A stretch of DNA of 64,000 nucleotides from Clavibacter tessellarius (lineage in GTDB: Bacteria > Actinomycetota > Actinomycetes > Actinomycetales > Microbacteriaceae): NCBI RefSeq assembly GCF_001618005.1, contig NZ_LQXA01000023.1:1-64000 (forward strand), in the 5' to 3' direction. Positions within the stretch are counted from its first letter, which is position 1. Each line of letters starts with the position of its first letter. Below the pieces are notes generated by a model, which was given only the letters and a program-made list of their open reading frames with translations, ran no database searches and was not told where the DNA came from. Of this stretch, positions 1-9,532 are shown one piece after another. The translations under genes and the position numbers were made by a program.

Positions 1-1
1 C

Positions 2-1132
2 GCGCCGCGGACCGACGCCCGCCCCGGCACAGGCACGCCCGCGCGCTCGGCCGCCACGCCTCCCTCGGCCGGGCGCCCCTCCGCCCCGTGGCGCGACGAC
101 GACGAACCCGACACCGAGCCGATCGTCCTCCCGCACCTGGCGGAGGCGCCCGTCAGCGCGCCTCCCACGCCGAGCACCGGCCGGGAGTCGGCCGCCTCCC
201 GTGCGGGCGGCATCGCCGGACGCCTCGGCCGACGGGCGCGCGGTGCCGCCGAGGCCGCCGGATCCCGGGCCGCGAAGCCGCTCCGCCGCCGCACCCGGGG
301 GGAGGGCGACGCCGAGCCGACGCCCCGCGCCCACCGGCCAGCGCGTCCGGCCAGCGCGACCACGGGAGACGCCGAGGCCCGTCGCCAGCTCCGCCGCGCC
401 CGCCGCGAGCGCCAGCGCTACGAGCGCCAGGAGGTCCGCCGCTTCACGCAGCGCACGCGGCGTCGCCGCGCCGGTCTCCTCGGCGCGCTCGGCGCGTTCC
501 TCGTCCTCGCGATCGTCGTCGGCATCGCCGTCTACTCGCCGCTCCTCGCCCTGCGGACCGTCGAGGTCGAGGGCGCCGACCGCGTCGCGCCGGACAGCAT
601 CCAGGCCGCCCTCGCCGACCAGGTCGGCACGCCCCTGCCTCTCGTCGACCTCGGACGGGTGGGCGACGAGCTGCGCGCCTTCCCGCTCATCCGCAGCTAC
701 AGCACGGAGAGCCGGCCGCCGTCGACCCTCGTGATCCGCATCGTCGAGCGCACGCCCGTCGCCGTGATCCAGTCGGGCGCGGGATTCGACCTCGTCGACC
801 CCGCGGGCGTCACCATCGAGCGCGCCACCGCGCGTCCCGACGGCTACCCCCTCATCGACCTGCCGAGCGCCGGCCTGTCCAGCCCGCGCTTCCGAGCCGC
901 GACGGCCGTGCTCGTCGCGCTGCCCGCCGACTTCCTGCCGCAGGTCGACAGCATCCAGGCCAACACGACCGACGACGTGATGCTCGTGCTCCGCAGCGGC
1001 AAGAAGGTGCTGTGGGGGAGCGGGGAGCGCTCGACGGAGAAGGCGCAGGTGCTGCAGGCCCTCGTGAAGGCCCGCGGCGACGTCGGCTCCTACGACGTCT
1101 CGGCGCCCGACGCGCCCGTCGCGGGTCCCTGA
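2..1132 (+). CDS. ftsQ: Cell division protein FtsQ, 5' end outside window
   Basis: FtsQ is a bitopic membrane protein of the divisome that links early and late division proteins. The reading frame is open from the window edge, so the start codon lies upstream. The visible part begins with a long Pro/Ala/Arg-rich cytoplasmic tail, followed by an Arg-rich stretch and one membrane helix (codons at about 460-550). A POTRA-type domain follows, seen as TVEVEGADRV and then FPLIRSYS, and then the periplasmic-type beta domain ending in a short acidic tail. It sits directly before ftsZ, the standard order. Identification rests on domain order and neighbours, and only the N-terminus is uncertain. Confidence 0.9.
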   Translation, partial: APRTDARPGTGTPARSAATPPSAGRPSAPWRDDDEPDTEPIVLPHLAEAPVSAPPTPSTGRESAASRAGGIAGRLGRRARGAAEAAGSRAAKPLRRRTRGEGDAEPTPRAHRPARPASATTGDAEARRQLRRARRERQRYERQEVRRFTQRTRRRRAGLLGALGAFLVLAIVVGIAVYSPLLALRTVEVEGADRVAPDSIQAALADQVGTPLPLVDLGRVGDELRAFPLIRSYSTESRPPSTLVIRIVERTPVAVIQSGAGFDLVDPAGVTIERATARPDGYPLIDLPSAGLSSPRFRAATAVLVALPADFLPQVDSIQANTTDDVMLVLRSGKKVLWGSGERSTEKAQVLQALVKARGDVGSYDVSAPDAPVAGP

Positions 1133-1168
1133 GCGACCGGGTGTGGCGACACGCGGCGCGCCGGTCGC
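1133..1168. terminator. Hairpin after ftsQ
   Basis: An 8-bp perfect inverted repeat (GCGACCGG at 1133-1140 and CCGGTCGC at 1161-1168) starts at the base after the ftsQ stop codon. There is no T-tract, so it may attenuate rather than stop transcription into ftsZ. Confidence 0.35.
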
Positions 1169-1208
1169 CGCACCCGCCCCACGCCCCCTAACGTCGGGAT
1201 CAGGAAAT

Positions 1209-1262
1209 GCATACTGAGTAAACTCTAAGCCTCCACCGGAGGTCGAAGGTTCTAGCGGAGGC
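1209..1262 (+). promoter_or_regulatory. ftsZ leader: possible -10, small hairpin and RBS
   Basis: The 135-base gap before ftsZ contains AT-richer sequence around 1209-1224 (CATACT and TAAACT) that could hold a -10 element. It also holds a small hairpin, CCTCC-ACC-GGAGG at 1230-1242. A second GGAGG at 1257-1261 is well placed for the GTG start at 1268. The hairpin hides a decoy Shine-Dalgarno sequence, not the functional one. No convincing -35 is visible. Confidence 0.3.
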
Positions 1263-1267
1263 CCGTC

Positions 1268-2407
1268 GTGTCGAACAACCAGAACTACCTCGCCGTCATC
1301 AAGGTCGTCGGCATCGGCGGTGGCGGCGTCAACGCCGTGAACCGCATGATCGAGCTTGGTCTGCGGGGCGTGGAGTTCATCGCGATCAACACCGACGCGC
1401 AGGCCCTGCTCATGAGCGACGCCGACGTGAAGCTCGACGTCGGTCGCGAGATCACCCGCGGCCTCGGCGCCGGCGCCGACCCCGAGGTCGGCCGACGCGC
1501 CGCCGAGGACCACGCGGAGGAGATCGAGGAGGCGCTCGCGGGCGCCGACATGGTCTTCGTCACCGCGGGCGAGGGCGGCGGCACCGGCACCGGCGGCGCG
1601 CCCGTCGTGGCCCGCATCGCGAAGTCGATCGGCGCGCTCACCATCGGCGTCGTCACGAAGCCGTTCGGCTTCGAGGGCAAGCGCCGCTCCGCGCAGGCGG
1701 AGCTCGGCGTCGCGACGCTGAAGAACGAGGTCGACACGCTCATCGTCGTCCCGAACGACCGCCTCCTGGAGATCAGCGACCGCGGCATCAGCATGCTCGA
1801 GGCCTTCGCCACCGCCGACCAGGTGCTCCTCGCCGGCGTCCAGGGCATCACCGACCTCATCACCACCCCCGGTCTCATCAACCTCGACTTCGCCGACGTG
1901 AAGTCGGTCATGCAGGGCGCCGGATCCGCGCTCATGGGCATCGGCTCGTCGCGCGGCGCCGACCGGTCGATCAAGGCGGCCGAGCTCGCGGTGGCGTCGC
2001 CCCTGCTCGAGGCCAGCATCGAGGGCGCGCACGGCGTGCTGCTCTCCATCCAGGGCGGGTCGAACCTCGGCATCTTCGAGATCAACGACGCGGCCAAGCT
2101 CGTGCAGGAGGCCGTGCACCCGGAGGCGAACATCATCTTCGGCGCGGTCATCGACGACACCCTCGGCGACGAGGTGCGCGTCACCGTCATCGCCGCGGGC
2201 TTCGACGGCGGCGAGCCGTCGGCCAAGGTCGAGAACCGCCGCAGCGGATTCGTCGCCGCCGGTGGGGGAGCGGTCACCGCCCCCGAGGCCGTCGAGTCCG
2301 CGCCGTCGCGCCCGCAGGCCGAGGCGCCCGTCGCGGCCGTCCCGGCGAGCGACCCGACGTTCGAGGACGACGGCGACGACCTGGACATCCCCGACTTCCT
2401 GAAGTGA
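1268..2407 (+). CDS. ftsZ: Cell division protein FtsZ
   Basis: FtsZ is the tubulin-like GTPase that polymerises into the Z-ring. The 379-residue protein has the N-terminal nucleotide-binding [10 protein letters not shown] segment and the tubulin signature GGGTGTGG at residues 103-110. The conserved T7-loop region ([11 protein letters not shown]) follows. A variable acidic/Ala-rich linker leads to the C-terminal conserved peptide LDIPDFLK, which binds SepF and other partners. The GTG start at 1268 is chosen because GGAGG lies 6 bases upstream and the N-terminus matches the family. The gene is followed by yggS with a 4-base overlap, implying translational coupling. Length and motifs are normal. 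Confidence 0.98.
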   Translation: MSNNQNYLAVIKVVGIGGGGVNAVNRMIELGLRGVEFIAINTDAQALLMSDADVKLDVGREITRGLGAGADPEVGRRAAEDHAEEIEEALAGADMVFVTAGEGGGTGTGGAPVVARIAKSIGALTIGVVTKPFGFEGKRRSAQAELGVATLKNEVDTLIVVPNDRLLEISDRGISMLEAFATADQVLLAGVQGITDLITTPGLINLDFADVKSVMQGAGSALMGIGSSRGADRSIKAAELAVASPLLEASIEGAHGVLLSIQGGSNLGIFEINDAAKLVQEAVHPEANIIFGAVIDDTLGDEVRVTVIAAGFDGGEPSAKVENRRSGFVAAGGGAVTAPEAVESAPSRPQAEAPVAAVPASDPTFEDDGDDLDIPDFLK

Positions 2408-3135
2408 GCGACGCTCCGCTGACCGGCGGCGCGCACGCGTCGGACGCCCACCCTGGCGAGGCCCACCCCGGCCTCGCCGAGCGGTGGGCGTCCGTGCGCG
2501 CGCAGGTCGCCGACGCCGTCCGTGAGGCGGACCGCGATCCGGCCGAGGTGACCACGATCGTCGTCACCAAGTTCCAGCCCGTGTCGCTCCTCAGCGCCCT
2601 CGTCGACCTCGGCGTGCGCGATCTCGGCGAGAGCCGGCACCAGGAGGCGCAGGGCAAGGCCGCCGAGCTCGCGGGGCGCGACGTCGCCTGGCACTTCGTC
2701 GGGCAGCTCCAGGGCAAGAAGGCGCGCCAGGTGCGGCGGTACGCCTCCGTGATCCACTCCGTCGACCGTCCCTCCCTCGTGGACGCGCTGGCATCCGAGG
2801 AGGAGGGGACCCGCGTCTTCCTCCAGGTCAACCTCACGGACGACCCGGCCCGAGGAGGCGTCCCGCCCGCCGAGGCGGAGGCCCTCGCGGAGCACGCCGC
2901 GGCCGCGGCCGGCATCCGGGTGCTCGGGGTCATGGCGGTCGCGCCCGACGACGGCGAGCCCCGCCGCGCGTTCGCCCGGCTCCGCGGCATCTCGGACGAC
3001 GTGCGGCGCATCCTGCCCGACGCCCGCGCCATCTCCGCGGGCATGTCCGGCGACCTGCGCGAGGCGCTGCTCGAGGGCGCGACACACCTACGGATCGGGT
3101 CGGCAATCACGGGAAAGCGACCCGACCGCCCTTAA
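2404..3135 (+). CDS. yggS: YggS-family PLP-binding homeostasis protein
   Basis: This belongs to the YggS/PLPBP family, single-domain TIM-barrel proteins that bind pyridoxal phosphate and maintain PLP balance without known catalysis. The 243-residue protein carries the VVTKFQP segment with the PLP lysine at about residue 57, the [14 protein letters not shown] segment, the HSVDR motif and the C-terminal [13 protein letters not shown] phosphate-binding loop. It overlaps the ftsZ stop by four bases (GTGA), so it is co-translated in the division operon, its usual place in Gram-positives. The first 25 residues are a non-conserved extension. Confidence 0.93.
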   Translation: MSDAPLTGGAHASDAHPGEAHPGLAERWASVRAQVADAVREADRDPAEVTTIVVTKFQPVSLLSALVDLGVRDLGESRHQEAQGKAAELAGRDVAWHFVGQLQGKKARQVRRYASVIHSVDRPSLVDALASEEEGTRVFLQVNLTDDPARGGVPPAEAEALAEHAAAAAGIRVLGVMAVAPDDGEPRRAFARLRGISDDVRRILPDARAISAGMSGDLREALLEGATHLRIGSAITGKRPDRP

Positions 3136-3180
3136 TGTCGGAGGTGCGGTCCGGTTCGTCAGGCCGAAACGGAAAGAGGA

Positions 3181-3681
3181 ATGATGGCCAACCCACTTCG
3201 CAAGACCATGGTGTACCTGGGACTCGCCGACGAGGAGCTCGACTACCAGCAGCAGCCCACGCAGCAGCAGTCGCCCGTGCAGGCCGTCCCCGCGCCGGCG
3301 CCCGCCCCGCAGCAGCGCGAGCAGCAGCAGGCGAAGCGCGCACCCGTGACCCCCCTGCACAAGCCCTCGACCACCACAAGGAATGCGGCGCCGGCTGAAA
3401 TGAACGAGATCCTCACCGTCCACCCCAAGGCCTACAAGGACGCGCAGGTCATCGCCGAGAACTTCCGCGAGGGCGTGCCGGTCATCATCAACCTGTCGCA
3501 GATGACGGAAGACGACGCGCGCCGCCTCATCGACTTCGCGAGCGGCCTCTCCATCGGCCTGTACGGCAAGATCGAGCGCGTCACGAGCAAGGTGTTCCTG
3601 CTCTCGCCGTCGCACGTCGCCGTCTCCGGCGAGCAGTCCGCCACCGAGGCCGAGGTCGAGGCCTCCTTCTTCGGGCGCTGA
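3181..3681 (+). CDS. sepF: Cell division protein SepF
   Basis: SepF anchors FtsZ to the membrane and is the main FtsZ tether in actinobacteria that lack FtsA. The 166-residue protein starts with an amphipathic N-terminal segment ([15 protein letters not shown]), the membrane-binding helix. A Gln/Pro/Ala-rich linker follows, with runs of Gln codons around 3250-3340. The C-terminal SepF fold runs from about residue 78 ([19 protein letters not shown]) through [18 protein letters not shown]. Two consecutive ATG codons (3181 and 3184) lie after AAAGAGG; either could start translation. Confidence 0.95.
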   Translation: MMANPLRKTMVYLGLADEELDYQQQPTQQQSPVQAVPAPAPAPQQREQQQAKRAPVTPLHKPSTTTRNAAPAEMNEILTVHPKAYKDAQVIAENFREGVPVIINLSQMTEDDARRLIDFASGLSIGLYGKIERVTSKVFLLSPSHVAVSGEQSATEAEVEASFFGR

Positions 3682-3699
3682 TCCACGCGGACCGCTGAG

Positions 3700-3739
3700 A
3701 TGGCGGGCGTCGACGGGACCTCCCATCGACGCCCGCCAT
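3700..3739. terminator. Strong hairpin after sepF
   Basis: A perfect 14-bp inverted repeat (3700-3713 with 3726-3739) around a 12-base loop lies between the sepF stop and the yggT start at 3750. The downstream bases are only weakly T-rich. It probably ends or attenuates sepF transcription. Confidence 0.65.
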
Positions 3740-3749
3740 ACTTGTCTCC

Positions 3750-4049
3750 GTGATCATCGTCTCCCTCGTCGCCACCGTCGTGTGGTTCGCCCTCCTGGCG
3801 TTCATCATCTGCATGTGGGGGCGCTTCGTCCTCGACCTCGTGCAGTCGCTCTCGCGGGAGTGGCGTCCGCGCGGCGCGATGCTCATCGTCGCCGAGGCGT
3901 CCTACACGGTGACCGACCCGCCCATCGGCTTCGTGCGCCGGCTCATCCCGCCCCTGCGCCTCGGTCCGGTGGCGCTCGACTTCGGCTGGATGATCACGAT
4001 GCTGGTCGCCATCATCCTGTTCAACGTCGCGCGCGGCTTCATCGGGTAG
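3750..4049 (+). CDS. YggT family membrane protein
   Basis: This is a small integral membrane protein of the YggT family (99 residues), encoded next to sepF in most Gram-positives; its role is not well defined. The first helix covers about residues 1-25 (VATVVWFALLAFIICMWGRF). A hydrophilic loop contains the conserved TDPPIGFVRRLIPPLR segment, which is diagnostic for the family. A second helix covers about residues 75-95 and ends in NVARGFIG. The GTG start at 3750 gives the expected N-terminus. A strong hairpin upstream suggests it may have its own promoter or be expressed by read-through. Confidence 0.88.
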   Translation: MIIVSLVATVVWFALLAFIICMWGRFVLDLVQSLSREWRPRGAMLIVAEASYTVTDPPIGFVRRLIPPLRLGPVALDFGWMITMLVAIILFNVARGFIG

Positions 4050-4187
4050 GCGCCGCCCCTCCGTCCGCGGATCGCGGCCCGAGTCCCCGGACCCGGGCGA
4101 TCCGCTGGTAGCGTTGAGGCGCACGTTGTCCCGAATCCCCGTCCGCGCCCGCGGACCCCGCTCTACGCACAAAAGAGGTGGCAGGCC

Positions 4188-4847
4188 ATGGCTCTCACTC
4201 CTGAAGACGTCGTCAACAAGCGTTTCCAGCCGACCAAGTTCCGCGAGGGATACGACCAGGACGAGGTGGACGACTTCCTCGACGAGGTGGTCGTCGAGCT
4301 GCGACGCCTCCACCAGGAGAACGAGGAGCTGCGCCAGCGCCTCTCCTCCGGCGAGTCCGCCCCCGCCGCCACCACGGCCATCGAGACCCCCGCTCCCGCC
4401 GCGGTCGAGCAGGCGCCCGTCGTCGTCGAGCCGGAGCCCACCCCCGAGCCCGAGCCGGCTCCCGTCGTCGTGTCGGCGCCCGTCGCCGCCCCCGCGGACG
4501 AGGACGACGAGACGTCGAGCACGAGCAGCCTGCTCAAGCTGGCCCGCAAGCTGCACGAGGAGCACGTCCGCGAGGGCGTCGAGAAGCGCGACGCGCTCGT
4601 CGCCGAGGCGCACGCCACCGCCGCCCGCATCGCCGCCGAGGCCGAGGCCGAGCAGCGCTCCAAGACCGCCGTGCTGGAGAAGGAGCGCCAGGTCCTCGAG
4701 GGCCGCATCGACGAGCTCCGCACCTTCGAGCGCGAGTACCGCACGAAGCTCAAGGGCTACATCGAGGGCCAGCTCCGCGAGCTGGACGCCGCCGGATCGA
4801 CCGAGGCGCCCGCCACCGCCTCGTTCCCCGGCTACTCGGGCAACTAG
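4188..4847 (+). CDS. divIVA: DivIVA/Wag31 polar growth protein
   Basis: DivIVA (Wag31) is the coiled-coil protein that marks cell poles and organises apical peptidoglycan synthesis in actinobacteria. The N-terminal domain is typical (TPEDVVNKRFQPTKFREGYD followed by QDEVDDFLDEVV). A first coiled coil reaches to about residue 55. A Pro/Ala/Val-rich linker runs from about 58 to 110. A second long coiled coil, Ala/Glu-rich, covers about 115-205. RBS AAGAGGTGG lies upstream of the ATG. At 219 residues it is somewhat short but normal for Microbacteriaceae. The neighbouring position to sepF/yggT is conserved. Confidence 0.95.
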   Translation: MALTPEDVVNKRFQPTKFREGYDQDEVDDFLDEVVVELRRLHQENEELRQRLSSGESAPAATTAIETPAPAAVEQAPVVVEPEPTPEPEPAPVVVSAPVAAPADEDDETSSTSSLLKLARKLHEEHVREGVEKRDALVAEAHATAARIAAEAEAEQRSKTAVLEKERQVLEGRIDELRTFEREYRTKLKGYIEGQLRELDAAGSTEAPATASFPGYSGN

Positions 4848-4878
4848 CACCCGCACCACCCGCGCGCCCGACGGCGGC

Positions 4879-4914
4879 GCGGGACCCGGCTCGCACGAGC
4901 CACGAGGGTCCCGC
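4879..4914. terminator. Two-part hairpin after divIVA
   Basis: An outer 9-bp stem (4879-4887 with 4906-4914) encloses an inner 5-bp stem (4888-4892 with 4897-4901), with a 4-base bulge on the 3' side. It lies 32 bases after the divIVA stop. There is no long T-tract, as is usual at this GC content. Confidence 0.6.
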
Positions 4915-4970
4915 GTCGCCGTCGTCGTTCGCGCGGCCCGTCGTCCCCGCACCGGAAGAGGCACCACCCG

Positions 4971-5888
4971 ATGGAGCACCGCACCATTCCCGTCCCCGAC
5001 GGCCTCGACGGGCAGCGCGTCGACGCGGGCCTCGCCCGCCTCCTCGGCTTCTCCCGCAGCTTCGCCGCCGAGGTCGCGGAGGCGGGCGGCGTCACCCAGG
5101 ACGGCCGCGAGGCCGGCAAGTCCGATCGCCTCGTGGGCGGGTCCATGCTCGCCGTCAGCTGGCAGCCGAAGCGGGAGCCGTCGGTCGTCCCGCTCGCGGT
5201 GCCCGACCTCGGCATCGTGCACGACGACGACGACCTCGTCGTGGTCGACAAGCCCGTCGGCGTCGCGGCCCACCCGAGCGTCGGCTGGACCGGGCCCACC
5301 GTCCTCGGCGCCCTGGCCGCGGCCGGGTTCCGCCTCAGCACCTCCGGCGCCGAGGAGCGGCAGGGCATCGTGCACCGGCTCGACGCGGGCACGAGCGGGC
5401 TGATGGTCGTCGCCAAGACCGAGCGCGCGTACACCGAGCTCAAGCGCCAGTTCCACGACCGCGAGGTCGAGAAGATCTACCACGCGGTCGTCCAGGGGCA
5501 TCCGGATCCGCTGACGGGCACCATCGACGCCCCCATCGGCCGCCACCCGCGCAGCGACTGGAAGTTCGCGGTCACGGCCGACGGCAAGTCGTCGGTCACC
5601 CACTACGAGACGCTCGAGGCGTTCCGCCGGGCGGCCCTGCTCGAGGTGCACCTCGAGACCGGCCGCACCCACCAGATCCGCGTGCACATGGCCGCGCAGC
5701 GCCACCCCTGCGTCGGCGACGCGATGTACGGCGCCGACCCCGTGCTCTCGGCGCAGCTCGGCCTCGGGCGGCAGTGGTTGCACGCGATGCGGCTGGAGAT
5801 CACGCACCCCGCCACGGGCGACCGCGCGTCCTTCTCGAGCACGTACCCGGCCGACCTGCAGCACGCCCTCGAGGTCCTCCGCGACTGA
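4971..5888 (+). CDS. rluD: RluA/RluD-family 23S rRNA pseudouridine synthase
   Basis: It isomerises uridines to pseudouridine in 23S rRNA. An N-terminal S4 RNA-binding domain covers about residues 10-60 ([19 protein letters not shown]). The catalytic domain follows, with [15 protein letters not shown] at about 135-150 holding the catalytic aspartate. The [10 protein letters not shown] motif near 228 and the [10 protein letters not shown] motif near 240 are typical of the RluA group. RBS GGAAGAGG is upstream of the ATG at 4971. In many related genomes lspA lies between divIVA and this gene; here the gap is only 123 bases and holds a terminator. The exact target uridines cannot be read from sequence. 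Confidence 0.92.
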   Translation: MEHRTIPVPDGLDGQRVDAGLARLLGFSRSFAAEVAEAGGVTQDGREAGKSDRLVGGSMLAVSWQPKREPSVVPLAVPDLGIVHDDDDLVVVDKPVGVAAHPSVGWTGPTVLGALAAAGFRLSTSGAEERQGIVHRLDAGTSGLMVVAKTERAYTELKRQFHDREVEKIYHAVVQGHPDPLTGTIDAPIGRHPRSDWKFAVTADGKSSVTHYETLEAFRRAALLEVHLETGRTHQIRVHMAAQRHPCVGDAMYGADPVLSAQLGLGRQWLHAMRLEITHPATGDRASFSSTYPADLQHALEVLRD

Positions 5889-5964
5889 CGCCCGACACGC
5901 CCGAGGCGCCTTCGGGGGCCTGCCTATGATGGCCCCACCGCCCATCCATGAGTAGAAGAGACCC

Positions 5965-8900
5965 GTGCCCCGCAACGACTCGTTCGTCCACCTCCACGTC
6001 CACAGCGAGTACTCGATGCTCGACGGGGCGGCCCGCGTGGGACCGCTCGTGCAGGCCGCCGTGGAGCAGAAGATGCCCGCCGTCGCCATCACGGACCACG
6101 GCAACGTGTTCGGCGCCTTCGACTTCTGGAAGCAGGCGAAGAACGCGGGCGTGAAGCCCATCATCGGCACGGAGGCGTACATCACGCCGGGCACGCACCG
6201 CGGAGATCGCACACGCGTGCGCTGGGGCGACGGCGGCCGCGACGACGTCTCCGGATCCGGCGCCTACACGCACCTCACGATGCTCGCCGAGACCACGGAG
6301 GGCATGCACAACCTCTTCCGGCTGTCGTCGCGCGCTTCCCTCGAGGGCTACTACTTCAAGCCCCGCATGGACCGCGAGCTCCTCAGCACGTACGCGAAGG
6401 GCCTCATCGCCACCACCGGCTGCCCGTCGGGCGAGGTCCAGACGCGCCTGCGGCTCGGCCAGTACGACGAGGCCGTGAAGGCCGCGAGCGACTACCGCGA
6501 CATCTTCGGGGCGGGCAACTACTTCTGCGAGATCATGGACCACGGGCTCGGCATCGAGCGCCGCATCATGAGCGACCTCCTCCGCCTCGCGAAGGACCTC
6601 GACCTCCCGCTCGTCGCCACGAACGACCTGCACTACACGCACGAGCACGACGCGACGAGCCACGCCGCTCTCCTGTGCGTGCAGTCCGGCACCACCCTCG
6701 ACGACCCGAACCGCTTCAAGTTCGACGCCGACGAGTTCTACCTGAAGACGGCACAGCAGATGCGGCACCTCTTCCGCGACCACGAGGAGGCGTGCGACAA
6801 CACGCTGCTCATCGCGGAGCGCTGCGACGTGCAGTTCAACGAGTCCGCCAACTACATGCCGCGCTACCCGGTGCCCGAGGGCGAGAGCGAGCAGACCTGG
6901 TTCGTGAAGGAGGTCGAGCGCGGCCTCGTCCGGCGCTACCCGCGCGGCTTCTCGGACGACGTGCGCAAGCGCGCCGACTACGAGGTCGGCGTCATCGCGC
7001 AGATGGGCTTCCCGGGCTACTTCCTCGTCGTCGCGGACTTCATCAACTGGTCGAAGGAGAACGGGATCCGCGTGGGCCCCGGTCGTGGATCCGGCGCAGG
7101 CTCCATGGTCGCGTACGCCATGGGCATCACCGACCTCGACCCGCTGGAGCACGGCCTCCTCTTCGAGCGGTTCCTGAACCCGGACCGCGTCTCCATGCCC
7201 GACTTCGACGTCGACTTCGACGACCGTCGCCGCGGCGAGGTCATCCGGTACGTGACCGACAAGTACGGCGACGAGCGCGTCGCGCAGATCGTCACGTACG
7301 GCACCATCAAGGCCAAGCAGGCGCTCAAGGACTCCAGTCGCGTGCTCGGCTACCCGTTCTCCATGGGCGACAAGCTCACGAAGGCCATGCCGCCCGCGAT
7401 CATGGGCAAGGACATCCCGCTGTCGGGCATCCTCGACACCGACCACCCGCGCTACCGCGAGGCCGGCGACTTCCGCGAGGTGCTCGCGATGGACCCCGAG
7501 GCGCAGAAGGTCTTCGAGACCGCGCAGGGCATCGAGAACCTCAAGCGCCAGTGGGGCGTGCACGCGGCCGGCGTCATCATGTCGAGCGAGCCGCTCATCG
7601 ACATCATCCCGATCATGAAGCGGGAGCAGGACGGCCAGATCGTCACGCAGTTCGACTACCCCGCGTGCGAGTCCCTCGGCCTCATCAAGATGGACTTCCT
7701 GGGGCTGCGCAACCTCACGATCATCGACGACGCGCTCAACAACATCGAGTCGAACCGCGGCGAGAAGCTCGTGCTCGAGGACCTGGGCCTCGACGACCAG
7801 GGCGCGTACGACCTCCTGGCCCGGGGCGACACGCTCGGCGTCTTCCAGCTCGACGGCGGCCCCATGCGCTCGCTGCTGCGCATGATGAAGCCCGACAACT
7901 TCGAGGACATCTCGGCCGTCATCGCGCTGTACCGACCGGGCCCCATGGGCGCGAACTCGCACACGAACTACGCGCTGCGGAAGAACGGGCTGCAGGAGAT
8001 CACCCCCATCCACCCGGAGCTCGAGGAGCCGCTGCGCGAGGTGCTCGGCACCACGCACGGCCTCATCGTGTACCAGGAGCAGGTGATGTCGGTCGCGCAG
8101 AAGCTCGCCGGCTTCACGCTCGCGCAGGCCGACCTCCTCCGCCGCGCCATGGGCAAGAAGAAGAAGTCGGAGCTCGACAAGCAGTTCGCCGGGTTCTCGC
8201 AGGGCATGGTCGACAACGGCTACTCGATGGCCGCGGTGAAGGCGCTGTGGGACATCCTGCTGCCGTTCTCCGACTACGCGTTCAACAAGGCGCACTCGGC
8301 GGCCTACGGCGTCGTCTCCTACTGGACCGCGTACCTCAAGGCGCACTACCCCGCCGAGTACATGGCGGCGCTCCTCACGAGCGTCGGCGACTCCAAGGAC
8401 AAGATGGCGCTGTACCTCAACGAGTGCCGCCGCATGGGCATCAAGGTGCTGCCGCCGGACGTCAACGAGTCGATCGGGTTCTTCGCGGCCGCCGGCGCCG
8501 ACATCCGCTTCGGCCTGGGCGCCGTGCGCAACGTCGGCGCCAACGTGGTGGAGGCGCTCCGCGGCGCCCGCACCGAGCAGGGCGCGTTCGAGTCGTTCGA
8601 CGACTTCCTCAAGAAGGTGCCGCTCCCCGTGGCGAACAAGCGCACCGTGGAGTCGCTCATCAAGGCCGGCGCGTTCGACTCGCTGGGTGACACGCGCCGG
8701 GCGTTGCTCGAGGTGCACGAGGGCATGATCGACGCGTCCGTGAGCGACAAGCGCGCCGCGATGAACGGCCAGGTCGGCTTCGACTTCGACAGCCTCTGGG
8801 ACGAGCCGCAGCACGCGCGCAAGGTGCCGGAGCGGCCGGAGTGGGCGAAGCGCGACAAGCTCGCGTTCGAGCGCGAGATGCTCGGGCTCTACGTGTCCGA

Positions 8901-9477
8901 CCACCCGCTCGCGGGGCTCGAGATCCCGCTGGCGAAGCTCGCCTCCACGGGCATCGCCGAGCTGCTCGCGACCGACGCGTCGATGGACGGCGAGACGGTC
9001 ACGCTGGCGGGCCTGCTCACGAGCGTGCAGCACCGCACGGCGCGCAACTCCGGCAACCAGTACGGCATGGTGCAGCTGGAGGACTTCGGCGGCGAGATCA
9101 CCTGCATGTTCATGGGCAAGGCGTACCAGGAGTTCGCTCCAGCGCTGCAGAGCGACACCGTCGTGGTGATCCGCGGCCGTGTGTCCACGCGCGACGACGG
9201 CATGAACATCCACGCGTTCTCGATGTTCCAGCCCGACCTCGGGCAGAGCCTCGGCTCCGGTCCGCTGCTCATCAGCCTGGCGGAGAACCGGGCGACGACC
9301 GAGACGGTCATGGGCCTCAACGACGTGCTGATCCGGCACTCGGGCGACACCGAGGTGCGTCTGCAGCTCGTGAAGGGCGACAACGGGCGCGTCTTCGAGA
9401 TCCCGTACCCGGTCACGGTGAGCGCCGACCTCTACGGCGAGCTCAAGTCGCTGCTCGGGCCGAACTGCCTGGGCTGA
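5965..9477 (+). CDS. dnaE: DNA polymerase III subunit alpha (replicative)
   Basis: This is the catalytic subunit of the replicative DNA polymerase. The N-terminal PHP domain begins with FVHLHVHSEYSMLDGAARVG and contains ITDHGNVFGAFDFW. The polymerase core includes GPGRGSGAGSMVAY and the catalytic aspartates in PDFDVDFDD (D413 and D415, with a third further on). The little-finger region and a helix-hairpin-helix domain follow, then a C-terminal OB-fold (LAGLLTSVQHRTARNSGNQY). The length of 1170 residues is normal for DnaE1. The GTG start is at 5965 behind AGAAGA. The gene stands alone between rluD and a convergent flavin reductase gene. Confidence 0.97.
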   Translation: MPRNDSFVHLHVHSEYSMLDGAARVGPLVQAAVEQKMPAVAITDHGNVFGAFDFWKQAKNAGVKPIIGTEAYITPGTHRGDRTRVRWGDGGRDDVSGSGAYTHLTMLAETTEGMHNLFRLSSRASLEGYYFKPRMDRELLSTYAKGLIATTGCPSGEVQTRLRLGQYDEAVKAASDYRDIFGAGNYFCEIMDHGLGIERRIMSDLLRLAKDLDLPLVATNDLHYTHEHDATSHAALLCVQSGTTLDDPNRFKFDADEFYLKTAQQMRHLFRDHEEACDNTLLIAERCDVQFNESANYMPRYPVPEGESEQTWFVKEVERGLVRRYPRGFSDDVRKRADYEVGVIAQMGFPGYFLVVADFINWSKENGIRVGPGRGSGAGSMVAYAMGITDLDPLEHGLLFERFLNPDRVSMPDFDVDFDDRRRGEVIRYVTDKYGDERVAQIVTYGTIKAKQALKDSSRVLGYPFSMGDKLTKAMPPAIMGKDIPLSGILDTDHPRYREAGDFREVLAMDPEAQKVFETAQGIENLKRQWGVHAAGVIMSSEPLIDIIPIMKREQDGQIVTQFDYPACESLGLIKMDFLGLRNLTIIDDALNNIESNRGEKLVLEDLGLDDQGAYDLLARGDTLGVFQLDGGPMRSLLRMMKPDNFEDISAVIALYRPGPMGANSHTNYALRKNGLQEITPIHPELEEPLREVLGTTHGLIVYQEQVMSVAQKLAGFTLAQADLLRRAMGKKKKSELDKQFAGFSQGMVDNGYSMAAVKALWDILLPFSDYAFNKAHSAAYGVVSYWTAYLKAHYPAEYMAALLTSVGDSKDKMALYLNECRRMGIKVLPPDVNESIGFFAAAGADIRFGLGAVRNVGANVVEALRGARTEQGAFESFDDFLKKVPLPVANKRTVESLIKAGAFDSLGDTRRALLEVHEGMIDASVSDKRAAMNGQVGFDFDSLWDEPQHARKVPERPEWAKRDKLAFEREMLGLYVSDHPLAGLEIPLAKLASTGIAELLATDASMDGETVTLAGLLTSVQHRTARNSGNQYGMVQLEDFGGEITCMFMGKAYQEFAPALQSDTVVVIRGRVSTRDDGMNIHAFSMFQPDLGQSLGSGPLLISLAENRATTETVMGLNDVLIRHSGDTEVRLQLVKGDNGRVFEIPYPVTVSADLYGELKSLLGPNCLG

Positions 9478-9532
9478 TCCGCGGCCCGGGCGCCTCGGGA
9501 CCTCGGACGGCGTCCTCTCGGGCGGCGGCCTC

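Noticed and set aside
88-1191. Open frame overlapping ftsQ in another frame
   Set aside because: It is Arg/Pro/Ala-only translation with no domains. The FtsQ frame has the membrane helix and POTRA domain.
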